Shown here in pieces: positions 27,110-37,747 of a stretch of 64,000 bases of DNA. Both the position numbers and the translations under genes were made by a program. The stretch is from NCBI GenBank assembly GCA_907165065.1, contig OU015550.1, positions 6,855,501 through 6,919,500 of the forward strand. Direction: 5' to 3'. The notes beneath the pieces were generated by a model. That model did no database searches and was not told the origin of the DNA. It saw nothing but the letters and a program-made list of their open reading frames with translations. This DNA is from Caprimulgus europaeus. Taxonomy: Eukaryota > Chordata > Aves > Caprimulgiformes > Caprimulgidae. Numbering within the stretch: the stretch's first letter is position 1; the number at the start of each line of letters is the position of its first letter.

Positions 27110-27200
27110 CCTTCTCGTGATTAATAGTAATAATTAAATTAATATCAAGCCACAGAGCAATGTCCCGGGGCAGCAGACAATAAAAGCCACTGCTGAGACA
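27110..27200. promoter_or_regulatory. A+T-rich block with TGATTAAT
   Basis: TGATTAAT at 27118-27125, followed by AGTAATAATTAAATTAAT. Short, sharply bounded. Confidence 0.35.
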
Positions 27201-30200
27201 CTGACAGCTCAAGAGGGATGAGCACTACGGCCCCAGGAGGCTCTGCTGATTTACAGCGGGGTAAATCAGCTCATTGCCGTGTGCCCGGGCAAGCCGGCCT
27301 CATGGCTCCCTCCTGCCGGGCCCAGCAGCGTCCAGGGTGGCCACAAGCATCTCCTCCTGTTCCCACCGCACACAGGGCAGGGCGGCGGGCACAGCTCTGG
27401 GCCCAGAGTGGCATTTGGCCGAGGCACCAGCCCCAGCAGCTGTGGTCACCTCCCTGCTGCCAGCACAGCAGCCATCAGCCCGCGCTGCAGAAACCCCGGG
27501 GTGCTCAGGACACGTCTGGGCCCATCACAGGGCTGGTGCAGCCTCGTCCCACCACGCAGTCACGGCACGCAGCACAGACAGGACCAGCCTGCCTGCCATG
27601 TGCCTCCAGCCAGCTCTTCCCCTCCTCAGAACCTCCCCGAGCACCCTGCGGGCACCCCGGCTGCAGCGTCCCAGCCCCTGCCCAGGCAGCACTGCGTGCC
27701 CCCCGGTCCCGGGGCTGTTGTCCAAGGCTGCACCTGAGTAACACGAGGACGTCACGATTTGCATGAGGCAGAGCAAAGGTCCTGGGTCCACCCAGGGGAA
27801 AAGCCTGGGCAAAGTGCAGCAGGGATTGTCCTTGGCGGTGTTTGTGGTGAACACGGCCCAGCCGCCCGCGGGAGCCGCCCCGGGGTGTGCGCTGAGCCCT
27901 GGGTCACCTCTCGCTGGCAGCATCGCTCACCCCCGGCACGGCTCCATGGCTCCAGCAAAGGGCTCTCGTTAACAGAATATAATGTGCAGTGAAAATAATT
28001 GATGATCATCTCGGAGCAATTGATTATCTGTCTCCTGCAATGCTGCTTTGCTCGTACATTAAGGGGCTCTTGCTTTTCCCCTCAGAGGCCAGAGTATGCA
28101 GGGAAGGCTGAGCCATGGCCCATGGCCGTGGCCACCTGCCCAGTCCTGCCCATTGCCCCCCGGACAGGCAGGGCTGTGGGCTCTGAGGGGGTGACCCGGG
28201 CACTCACTGTGCGAGGGCAGGTGGGCAGAGAGAGCTCTGCCAGTGCTGGGGCATGAGCCAGAGACAGCCAGGTCCTGCGGGTAGCCCGAGGAGGAAGAGG
28301 AGGAAGGCTTCCCCAGGGCCATGAGCTCCTCCTGCGGGTTCCTCCTGCTCCTCAGCTGAGCTGGGGGTGTTGGGTGGTGCTGGAGGAAGCGTCTCTGCAG
28401 CCACAGCTCATCTCAAAGTCCCCGTGGGGGCAGATGTGGCCACTGTGGGGCTGTGGTCACCCCCACCTGCAGCAGGATGGCAGCCAGCAGCGGCCATACA
28501 GATGACACAGGCCAGCCCGTCACTTCTCCATGGCCCTGTCCCAGCCAGCCAGGGCACCCCAGTCCCTGGGACAGCGGCCTTTCCCCACAGCTGCCCTCCC
28601 ATCCCCATCCCAGCACTGGCCTCAGCATCGTCCCGGCCAGCGCCTTTGCGGGCGGCTGGGAACGGCCGCGGTTGTTTGCAGAGCAGCAGCCCTGACCACT
28701 CGGCCGGAGCTGCACACTCAGCAGAACCCAAATCTCCCAAAAAACCTGAATAAACTCTCCGGGTGAAGCAGGAGCCGGGCAGGGACCCAGATCTGCTCCT
28801 CATGCTTGTCACATGAATGAGCTCTGCAGCCGGCTCCCTGCTCCCGGGAAGGGGATTGTGCCGCATTGTGGGGAGGATTAGGCTGAGGCGGGGAGCGTCT
28901 GCGCGTGGGGGGCTGCTGGGGGGCTGCCCTCTCGCCTGCTCCCTGGGTACTGCTGGCAGCTTGGCAGGAGCTTCCTGCCCCACAGAAAGGGGAAACGGGC
29001 CCTGGACACCTGCAGGGCTGGGGTGCACTTGGGCAGCCCCCAGTGAGGTGGCGGGTGGGTGTTGGGTGCCCCAATCCACAACCCCTGCACCCACAGGGGT
29101 CACCCAGTGACCTCCTCCCACATCCCCTACAACAGGGAAGAGGGAAGGAGGAAGGACAGCTCATCCCCCGCCTCACCCCAGCAGCCCCATGGCACCAGCA
29201 ACAGTTCCCAGCCATGGCTGGAGCCAGTGCGCGCTGCTCCGGGAGCCCCCGAGCCCCCCTGCCCACTGCCGAGCACTGGGCATTGCTGGCCGGAGACCTC
29301 AGATGTTTGGGAGAACAAATGGCACGGGAATTAGCTCTCAAGTATTTCCTCAATTCTGCCCGCTATGAAGAGAATTTTATTTTGCTAGCCCAGGAGGAAG
29401 GAAGGGAGCCTGGCGGAGTGCGCAGAGGAAATCTGTACAATAACTCAGCGCGGCAATCCCGGGGGCCGGCGATGCACACCATGTCCCCCACACCTCTTGG
29501 CCGGGGCAGCACCATGTCCCCACAGGCTTTCTGTGTCCCCTTGCAGAGGCTACAGTCTCAGCAGGTCCCAGCCTGCTGTGGTTCAGCAGTCTGCAGGGAC
29601 GTCCCTGTGACACCGGCTCTCGGAGAGCAGCACCTCCCTGAAGGCACCACTGGCTGGTTCAGGCATTCACCACCCGCTCACCCCTCACCATGGCAAAAGC
29701 CAGGGCTCCCACCAGTCACACCATGGCCCAGGCCTTGTTTCAGCTGCCATTGTACTGCTCGTGTACTTCCCAGGGCTGCAGATACCTTTGCTCATAGAAG
29801 TGACACAACTAGATATAGCACAGCTCCTTCCACGAGCTGAGCCGCGAGGGAGGAACCGGCCCCGAGACAGCCCTGGCCCGGGCAGAGTCCGCACCCCGCT
29901 GTGGTGCCAGCCCCCCATGGCACACAGCCAGCACCCCACGCTCTGCCCTTACAAGCAGCACAATTATACGACTTCTAGACTGAGTCACTTCCAGTCTAAC
30001 AGAGGGCACGATCCCACACCCAGACCTTCCCCCTCCACCTGCACTGCCACAGCCGTGGATCCCAGGAGCAGCCCCCACGGGAGGTCCCAGAGCGGGCATT
30101 GGGGGGCCAGGCTGGTACCCAGCTTTTGGCAGCACAGAGGCCACCCCTAGAATACAACTGAGAATTTACTACTGCAGCGTTCCCAGCCAGCCAAGTCTAA

Positions 30201-31104
30201 GCAGCAGGAAACTATTTAAACATTTTCCTTAGAAAAGGAGCTGGCACCCTGCCCCGGCAGGGCTGGCTACGGCAACGCCTGCGCCAGCTGCTGGGGTACC
30301 ACAGCCAGGGCAGACAGAAGACCCCTGCCTGGGGGGACAGGGGAGCTCAGGCCCCAGCAGAGCAGAGGCTGAGGATTTCTCCCTGCAGAGGACCAGGGCT
30401 CCTCTGGACACAGGCACCAGCAGTGCCTGGTGACCCCACCCCACAGACCCCTGCCCACAGCAGCCAAGTGACCACTGGACAGGGAGACTCAGCCACCACA
30501 CACACCAGCCCACACAGGGGGGACCAGGCCTGGCAGCTTGTGCCTCCCCCCAAGAACAGGGACAGCAGGGGCAGCTCCTCATGGTTGATTCGTTGTGATG
30601 TGAACCCGTTACTGCAGCTACAGCCACACCGATTATGAGAACATGGTTATTTGGCTTCACAGTGTCACTACTCAGCACTGTACAACAAAATCCTTTTGTA
30701 CACAATACACAGTTGGCTTTATAAGTTACTCCAGGGTATGAGGACACCCTGGCCCGCTTTCTGTGAGATCTGGAACAAAATGAAGCCCAGAGCAGCCCCA
30801 GGGCAGAGGAACAGAAACGTCTCTAAAACCACCATGCATGGGGAGACTCAGCTGCAGCCATCCCAAACCCCAACCAAAGCTTCCTGTCCCAGCTGAGGAG
30901 AGGAGAAGATGCAGGGAAGGGGCTCCTCAATAGGGAGCAGCTTCCACAGTTGGTGGGACCTGATCATCAGGAGCCCTGGGGTGCTGGAGCAGCAGGTGGA
31001 AACCTAGGCTCTGCCACAGCTCACTCACTTCTCCCCCAAAAAAACCCAAACAACATTATCCAGCACACAGAAGTGTGATTCTAGGAAAGAAGTTAAACGT
31101 TTGA
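27201..31104. other. Proximal 3' flank of SLC16A1, GC-rich, no gene seen
   Basis: Mostly GC-rich. A+T-rich blocks lie at 27960-28060 (with the palindrome GATGATCATC at 28001-28010) and 29290-29460. The 30150-31100 part is of mixed composition and could hold alternative SLC16A1 3' ends, but no poly(A) signal with good context was seen there. Confidence 0.5.
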
Positions 31105-31128
31105 TTGGTAAATTGTAAAAAAAACAAG

Positions 31129-31134
31129 TTTATT
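31129..31134 (-). terminator. Poly(A) signal AATAAA of SLC16A1
   Basis: The plus strand reads TTTATT, so the transcript reads AATAAA about 1.26 kb after the stop codon. About 50-70 nt further along the transcript is a GU-rich stretch (CTTCTGTGTG, then TTGTTTGGG), which fits the downstream cleavage element. No other AATAAA was seen on this strand between the stop codon and this point. Confidence 0.7.
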
Positions 31135-32021
31135 TGAAAAAACCAAAACCTCCGCTTCTTACATGGTTTCTGATCAACATTTACTAGAACTTGAGAGCCA
31201 TGAACCTGCTCCACGTACATTGAGATATTTTCCAGCACTAAAAAATAAAAAATAAATACGTACAAATTCTTTCCTCCCCCTTACATGTCCTAGATGTGAG
31301 TGGTTAGGCATCCACCGCCTTAAGATCTCAGTTGAACAGAAGCAAGTAAAAGAGGTTTCTCTAAGAGATAGAAGAGCAAAAGCAGAAGGCCTGTCTCAGG
31401 GATGTACCATCTCCACCTGCCCCACCAGCCCCTCCACTCTGCCCAGGGTCAGGCATCCCAAACACCCGTCTGGGGGGACTGATCCCACAGGGATGCTCCA
31501 GTGGAAACCCACCCCATGGGGGGACCGAGGCCAGCACCTGGCCCAGCACCACCAGCCAAGCCCCGACACCTGCACCCAGTTCATGTCACCCAGCGTGGGG
31601 TCTGAGCAGCAGCACTGCCAGGGCAGAGCTGGGAGATGGGGGGCACAAGCCCTCCCCACGGGGGGCTCAGCTGCAGGGGCTGGGCACACAGGGAGCGGGT
31701 GACGCTGCCCATCCTGAACCGCAGCCATCCTTCTCCAACCCGAATATCCCGTGAGAGCACAACTACAAAATGAGGGATTTTAAAGAACTACAGTAGCTAA
31801 AGTGTTTTCAAAACATACCTAAAGACCACCTACAGAGCCAGGAGGCACCCGGCACGGGAGCCGAAGACCACCCTGCCCCGTGCCCGGATCTCCCCCTCCG
31901 CGGAGGGCCTGCGGTAAGAAGCGTGTGAAGCAGTATTCATCCGGGGCTGGCCCTGAAGCCCATCGTGCTTCAACAAATCCAGTATCCTGCTTTTTATGGC
32001 TTTTTAACAACAAAACTCCCA

Positions 32022-32058
32022 AAACACACACATACACACCACACCCCACCCCACCCCC
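32022..32058 (+). repeat. CA / CCCCA simple repeat in the SLC16A1 3' UTR
   Basis: Alternating CA runs followed by CCCCA copies on the plus strand; read as GT/TGGGG on the transcript. Confidence 0.9.
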
Positions 32059-32389
32059 AAGCAGAATACAGAGCTAAAGCACGGTTTAGAGTTAAGGCTG
32101 GTCCAGATTCAGCGAGACAAGACGACTGTAAGGCACGTGTTAGTACATTCATGTTACTGTTAAAAAGCCAGACTATAAAAGCCCCCCTGCCCCCGACACG
32201 CGAGGATACTGCGTGCGTAGCCCTGTTACCTTTGTTGAACACAGATGGAAAGACAATTCAGAGCCTGGTTAAAAATGAACACCTGGTTTAAACACTTCTC
32301 ACGGCTGCCCAGCACCAGCGGAGCACTGTCCCAGCCACCGCGCCAGGGCAGCGGCGCTTCCCCGACACTCCGGGATTGAAACCGGTCCC

Positions 32390-32667
32390 TCACATGTGGC
32401 TCTCCTCCTCTTTGACACCCTCCTCCGCGCTACTCTGAGGTGAGGGGGCCACGTCGTTGTTTGCCTCTTTCTGCTTCTCAGCTTCGTCGATGTTGGTCTC
32501 CTCTTCCTTCCCTTCCTTCTTCGCCTTCTCCTCCGCCTTCTGCTCCTTTGCCACCAGGCGGTAGTTGATGCCCATCCCGATGAAGAGGTAGATCCCAGAG
32601 ATGATGAGGATGATCCCGCAGGCCCAGTACGTGTACTTGTAGTCACCATACATGTCGTTGAGCTTCC
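32390..32667 (-). CDS. SLC16A1: SLC16A1 exon 5 (coding part): last helix and cytosolic tail
   Basis: Starts after acceptor ccctcag and completes Gly409, then reads [17 protein letters not shown], matching the family at the last loop and helix 12. It ends EEESHM-stop at 32390. The tail (about residues 446-500) is rich in Lys and Glu, as in other MCT1 proteins, but aligns only loosely to the human tail. The exon continues as 3' UTR. Confidence 0.96.
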
Positions 32668-35600
32668 CTGAGGGACAGAGGGGACAGCTTAGGAAGGTAC
32701 CCCCAGAACTGCTCCAGGTTGTGGAGATGTTCCCAAGAACAGCCCAAGCCCACCACCCTCTGCTTCAGGCCTTTATTTCTTCAGCCCCTGCTCCCCCACC
32801 CCCATGCCAGGGGCTCAGCCCCAACTTCCCTGACCACCCCTCAGATGCTGGGGTGGCTTCAGGGTCAGTGCTCACCCTCCTTGCCCCTGCCCCACTGCTG
32901 AGGGCTTACAATGGTACAGAGGAACCCACCACCACTCAGTGAGGCTGGGCAGGACAGGCAGAGCACCCCAGGCACAGCACACTCTACCTAGCAGAGGGGG
33001 TCCCAGAAGCACAGGGCAGCATTCCACGATGGTCACCAGGCCAACAGCGCTCGAGAACCGCTGTGCTCCCACCAGGTCCATCAGGGTCTCAAACAGGACT
33101 GAGCTCAGCCAGCCAAAGGCAAAGCCAAAGAAGCCAGCATAAATGCAGAAGCCAGCGTAGGTGGTGGACATGGGGGCCAAGAGGTGGCACACGCCATTGT
33201 AAATCACAGAGATGGCAAAGAAGTACTGGATTCTGGGTCTGATCCACTTGGTGTTCGCCACCAGTCCCATGGAAGGTCTGGCCACCATGTCTACAAAGGC
33301 CAGGATGGAGAGCAGGAAGGCTGCAGACTCATTAGCAATCTTCTTGCTCTTTGCATAATTACTGAGGAAGACCAAGGGAGTAAACAGCCCAAAGAACATG
33401 ATCACGTTGCCTGACAGATAGAGCAGGAAGCCCCGGTGCGTGAACAGGGACAGGTCCAAGAACTTGTTGATTGTCTGGAAAAATGAGCTCTTCTGCTTCT
33501 TGGCCTTCCCACCGATGAGGTCTGTGCTGGTGTCACTGTCATCCTTTTTCACCGCCTTCCCAGCTTCCTGCAGAACCTCCTTAGTGGCCTCTTTCTTCAG
33601 CTGATCTGGCTTGGGGCCGATGGGCCGCATCAGGGATCCGGCAACACAGCAGTTCAGCAGGAGACCGCCGAGGATGAGGAAGCTGCCGCGCCAGCCAAAT
33701 ATGCCGAAGAAGAGCTGGTTCACAGGCGCCAGGGTGGAGAGGAAGACGGGGCTGCCCGCCATCGCCAGCCCGTTGGCCAGGGGACGCTTCTTGAAGAAGT
33801 ACTTGCCGATCATGGTTAAGGCTGGGTTCAAGTTAAAGGCGAGCCCAAGGCCTGAAGGAGAGGAGAGACAAGGGCTGAGGACTCAACCACCCCACAGGCC
33901 AGCAGCACCAGCAGAAGGGCTAGTGGGACGAGCAGGAGTGGGGTTTTGGTTTTGGGGGCTTCACAGCTCCCCTTGGGCTGTGTTAACTTCCCGACAGCAC
34001 CAGCAGCACTGGGCCCCCGCGGCCGAGCTGGGAGGAGGCGCCAGGGCAGCAGCGAAGCCGCTCACAGGAATTTGGGAGCGGAGAGAACTGCCCTGCTTGT
34101 GCCAAACCTCACCTGGACTGGCAGGGCACAGCCCCAACCCGGGGCAGGAACAATGGGCACTCTCTGTTCTCAGAGCCAAACACCAGTCCCGTGTACAGTC
34201 ACTGGTACGGTCCCCCCACGTTACGTCACCAGGGCCACCTCTTATTAGAGCATGTAACAGGAGTCAGGATTTATGCAAATTCATCACACACGTTCCCTCC
34301 TAATTACTGGGTTTAAGCTGCTCCTCTTGCTGCCCCAGGAGAGGCCTCACCTCCGCCGCAGCCCCGTTAGGGCAGAGCTGTCACTCACCCCCTATGACCC
34401 CGACGCAGAAGTAGAGCTCCTCCACGGTGTGGCAGAAGGAGGCTGCGATCAGCCCGCAGCCCGAGAGGCACCCGCCCGCGATCATGATGGGTCGGCTGCC
34501 GTATTTGTTCACCAAGATGCTGCTGATGGGCCCTAGGAAGTCAAAGGAGATACGCCCAGAGATGAGTTATCTTTGCATGAGAGACAAGGCAGAGGCACGC
34601 AAGCACACGGGAGGTTCATTGCCACAGGCTCCTCGCTTGCGCACAGCGACACTTCACCCAGCGAGGGAACTGGGGTAAGGGGAAAGGACGGGAGGTTCAG
34701 AGACAGCTGGAGATAAGAGGGATGTTTGGTTAGAGCACACACAGGGCCCAGCTGGAGACACGAGCCTCCAGCCAGTGCCGGCACGTTGCAGCTTCTGCCG
34801 AGTGCCAGAGGCTGCTTATGGCCACAGAAACCCGCAACTTCTCTGAGCCTTCTGTGGGCCAAGCCAGGAGCTGCCAGGGCACCAGCCACCCCAGGACAGG
34901 GGCTTGGGACAGGGTGAAGCCACCTGCCCCACACAGTGCTCTGCCCTGGGCTGGGGGCTCTGCAGCAACACAAGCTCATGGCAACAGCCGATCCCCAGCA
35001 AGAGATGGAGACCAGGCAGAGCTGTGAAGGAAGCGCTTCGATGGGTGCAGGTGAGGCTCCCTGAGGGCTGGCAGGAGGAGCAGCACTGTGCTGCCTGGGG
35101 AGAAGGGGTGCTTCTGTTTTCACTGCTGCCCCATGGTAGGAAGAGCCCAATGGCTCTGCACAGCCGCCTTTCAAGTGCTTCATTATCAGGAGCTTTAATC
35201 CAAAGCAAACAGTGATTAGATACTGTGAAGCATGCTCGACAGATACTAAAATGTATTTAAATACACTGAATGAACATCCATTGAATATTAACAGAGCCAG
35301 TTTTGTCATTAACTGATAGGAAGGTTGTCAACATGTTATTCATGGGTCCTCAGACACTACTTGACCTTTTTGCCCAGATTAAACAAAGCCTGGAGAAGGT
35401 TACAGCAGCCCTGCTGCCCCCAGCCCCACAGCACCCCGCTCCCTGCAGCCCCTCAGTGCTCACGTGCCAGCAGCTCCAATCTGATGCCACCAGCAGTTGG
35501 GAAGGGACCGTGTCCCCTGTCCCATTGGAGGCGGCAGCAGGTCCCAGGGGCTGTCACATCACCCCAGGCCCCAGGCACTTCCCCGCAGAGCGCTCAGCAC

Positions 35601-37706
35601 TTTGCAAAACCTGTACCTTGAACTCGGGCTCCAAGGGCAGGAAGCTGTGTACCCTGGTGGCAATTCCCCCTCCTTTTTTAATTAAAAGAAAAAGCAGATT
35701 TCACACCCAGTCCTATTTTATAGATTCACATGAAGCATTTCTGACCAGATGTTAGCTGATCTACTTTGATTATTCATGCTGTAAAAAAAGCAGAAGTAAT
35801 GGAAGCAGAATCCTCCCTAATCCCAATGTGGGGCTGAGAAAGAGGCATCTGAGATCATTTCACCCACGTACCCTCGATGGTGACCGCACAGGGCAGCTGT
35901 GGGACGTGCTGCTCCACTGCCCCAGCCCTGCCCAGGACAGGAGCTGCTCCAGCTCTGCCAGATACCACCAGCACAGGATGTTTTGCCAGAGAATGAGCTA
36001 CTTCTTTTGTCCCCAAGGAAGCATGCAGCTCCCACAGGAGGGTGTCTTGGGGGACAGGGAGAAAAGGATGCACCCACCCTGCACACACTCGGTGCAATTC
36101 AGACCCTGCAAAGGGGCTGGGCTCAGGCTGCAGGAGCCCTGGAGTGAGCGAGTGGGGCAGCAGCATGTTCCTGGGCAGGTCTGAGGTACCTCCAGCATCC
36201 CTGCCACCAGCTTAGACCAGTGAGCTGCTGAGATTTCACGGCAACAGTTCAGGAGAAGCGGGAGAAGTGGTATCAGTGGGGTGGGAGGGGGACAGGGGGA
36301 CAACCCCAGGACTGGAGGAGGGAGCTCTTGCCCCAGCTGCTGGGCAGCTCCAGGCACAAGAGGAACCAGCTCAGAGCTATTAGGAGAGGAGGAATGGCCC
36401 AGATTGAGTCTCATTAAGGCAGTTACATGGTTTACAAGCTTGTTATAACATCAGAGCAGGGAAATGTGCTGGTCGCTTCGCTAGCTGAGCGAGGACAAAG
36501 CAGAGCCTGTTCCCTCAAAGGAAAAGCCTCGTGCTCGGCCGGGCGCTGACGTCAGCTCCTTTCCATGCAAAACGCGGGGAGGACGCGGGCACTTCGCCAG
36601 CTGGGGATGGCAGCGGTACAAGCTCCATTTGCCTCTGAAGTGGACACAACAGCAGGCTCCCAATAAGAGTTTCTTTCAGCTGAACGACCCAGTGCAAAGC
36701 TGCGTGTGCAGGCGGGTACGAGACACCGGGCTTTGGAGACCAGCAAGGCGAGGGCCTGGAGCGCATCGCCAGTTAAAGACAAGCTTGGGGATTAAAAGAC
36801 TCCAACAATCAGTTTCTGAAGGATGGGGGAAGGGAGCTGCTTCAATTTAAGTAGTGTTGCTTTATTCTGCTCATGTCTCTGTGCTGCCAGCGCGCGCTGC
36901 CACCCTCAAACAGCGCAGGCTGCCTACGGCGCTGCTCAGCACCAGCCAGGAAGAACAGGCAGCGGCAGGTTGCAGGGCACTCCAGAGCACAGCTGAGCCG
37001 TGGAGCTGACCAGAAACTGGGGACAGATCCCTAGATACGCTCAGTTAGCAGGATTAAAAAAAAAAAAGAATCAGTGTCTTATCTAAAAGAAAGAGAGCCC
37101 GTGAGCAGGGCTCCTACGCGTGGACAGCAGCTCCCCAGCCTTCGGGCGGGCGCTGGAAGCGGACACAGCGTCCACAGCGCACTGTAACAAGGACAAGGGC
37201 AGAATTACACAAGTTGTAATTCCCCGGAAAGATTTTCCTTACAGCTTTGCAAAGGAGGACAGATTAACCTGGTTTTTGCATTCTGGGCATTAAATGGAAC
37301 TTTTTGAGCAAACTCCTTCAAGAAAACTTTCTAAGGGAAGTTTTGCTCTCACCTAAGGAGGGAGTTCCAACTTCCAGCAAGGTTTTGGTTGTCACCACTA
37401 CAGCAAGGTGCAAGTTATCAGACCGCAGGACAGTGACATCGTGTACTGCAACACACAAGCACATGTACTGCTGGCTCCAGTCCACTTACCTCCTGCATAC
37501 ATAACAGCCAGCATGATGGAGGAGATCCACGAGACTTTGCTGCTGGATGCATTGAAGATGACCTCAATCTCTTTGAAGAACACGGTGATGGACTTGGGGA
37601 AGGCATAGGAAAACCCAATGGAGATGAAGGCTCCGATGACCACAGCCCATCCCCATCCTCCTTCAGGAGGAGTGTATCCCACAGGGCCTCCGATGGCCGG
37701 TGGCAT
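32390..37706 (-). CDS. SLC16A1: SLC16A1, monocarboxylate transporter 1 (MCT1), complete spliced coding region
   Basis: Proton-linked plasma-membrane carrier for L-lactate, pyruvate and ketone bodies; the family has 12 membrane helices, with both ends in the cytosol, and needs basigin or embigin to reach the surface. On the minus strand the coding segments are 37706-37490, 34532-34389, 33851-32988 and 32667-32390. They sum to 1,503 nt, giving 500 residues plus stop, the same length as human MCT1. Seen: the family signature EGGWGW at residues 15-20 before helix 1; Lys38 in YAFPKS; the helix-5 signature [18 protein letters not shown] near 137-154; Asp308 and Arg312 in FVDMVARPS, matching the essential Asp/Arg pair of helix 8; a charged loop near 199-250 between helices 6 and 7; and an acidic/lysine-rich tail from about 446 to 500. 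All splice sites are GT-AG and no frame breaks occur. The ATG has A at -3. The loop and tail are the most diverged parts. MCT2 and MCT4 are less likely, because the N-terminus and the long identical runs are MCT1-specific. Confidence 0.97.
32668..32987 (-). other. SLC16A1 intron 4
   Basis: 320-bp GT-AG intron in phase 1, splitting the Gly409 codon. GC-rich; no gene or RNA seen within it. Confidence 0.93.
32988..33851 (-). CDS. SLC16A1: SLC16A1 exon 4: main body of MCT1, helices 4-11
   Basis: The largest coding exon, 864 nt, runs from acceptor ccttcag to donor gtagag. It encodes residues 121-408 plus one base: the helix-5 signature, the large cytosolic loop between helices 6 and 7, the helix-8 Asp308/Arg312 pair and the conserved [18 protein letters not shown] segment. 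It is phase 1 at both ends. If intron 4 were retained, the frame would read on to a stop at 32872, giving a protein without its last helix and tail. Confidence 0.97.
33852..34388 (-). other. SLC16A1 intron 3
   Basis: 537-bp GT-AG intron in phase 1, splitting the Gly121 codon. Nothing else recognised in it. Confidence 0.93.
34389..34532 (-). CDS. SLC16A1: SLC16A1 exon 3: helices 2-4 region
   Basis: The exon runs from acceptor cctag to donor gtgagt and is 144 nt long. It completes Gly73 and encodes [14 protein letters not shown] onward to VGVIG near residue 120, where the next glycine codon is split again in phase 1. It is a symmetric 1-1 exon, so skipping it would keep the frame but delete 48 residues of membrane core. 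Without joining it to the neighbouring exons, no open frame of this strand reveals it, so it is easy to miss. Confidence 0.95.
34533..37489 (-). other. SLC16A1 intron 2
   Basis: 2,957-bp GT-AG intron in phase 1. It holds an A+T-rich block near 35160-35310, a GC-rich pocket at 36480-36620 with a full CRE palindrome, and a poly(A) run near 37056-37067. No extra exon recognised. Confidence 0.92.
36547..36554. promoter_or_regulatory. Consensus CRE palindrome TGACGTCA in intron 2
   Basis: The full 8-bp CREB/ATF site lies in a local CpG-containing pocket within otherwise CpG-poor intron DNA. Occupancy and function are inferred only. Confidence 0.4.
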
Positions 37707-37747
37707 CTTGAACCAAGCTGGTGATGACTCAGTTGGGGTTCAAAGAT
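37490..37747 (-). CDS. SLC16A1: SLC16A1 exon 2: end of 5' UTR, start codon and helix 1-2 region
   Basis: The exon starts after an acceptor reading tttgcag (AG at 37749-37748) preceded by a pyrimidine-rich stretch. It carries 41 nt of 5' UTR, then ATG at 37706-37704, and ends at 37490 before the donor gtaagt. Coding part is 217 nt: residues 1-72 plus the first base of a glycine codon (phase 1). It encodes the cytosolic N-terminus, helix 1 with Lys38, Lys45 just beyond it, and the start of helix 2. Boundaries are exact to the consensus splice sites and to the family reading frame. Confidence 0.96.

Larger units (their letters stand above)
31105..32389 (-). other. SLC16A1: SLC16A1 3' UTR
   Basis: About 1.28 kb from the stop codon to the expected cleavage zone at roughly 31105-31118. 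It includes a CA/CCCCA simple repeat at 32022-32058 and, near its end, an A+U-rich tract (31239-31260) holding an ATTTA pentamer on the transcript strand. The end is inferred from the single AATAAA seen; alternative ends are possible. Confidence 0.7.

Noticed and set aside
28718..29840. 211- and 311-codon frames on opposite strands
   Set aside because: Same GC-driven overlap; no domain or splice support.
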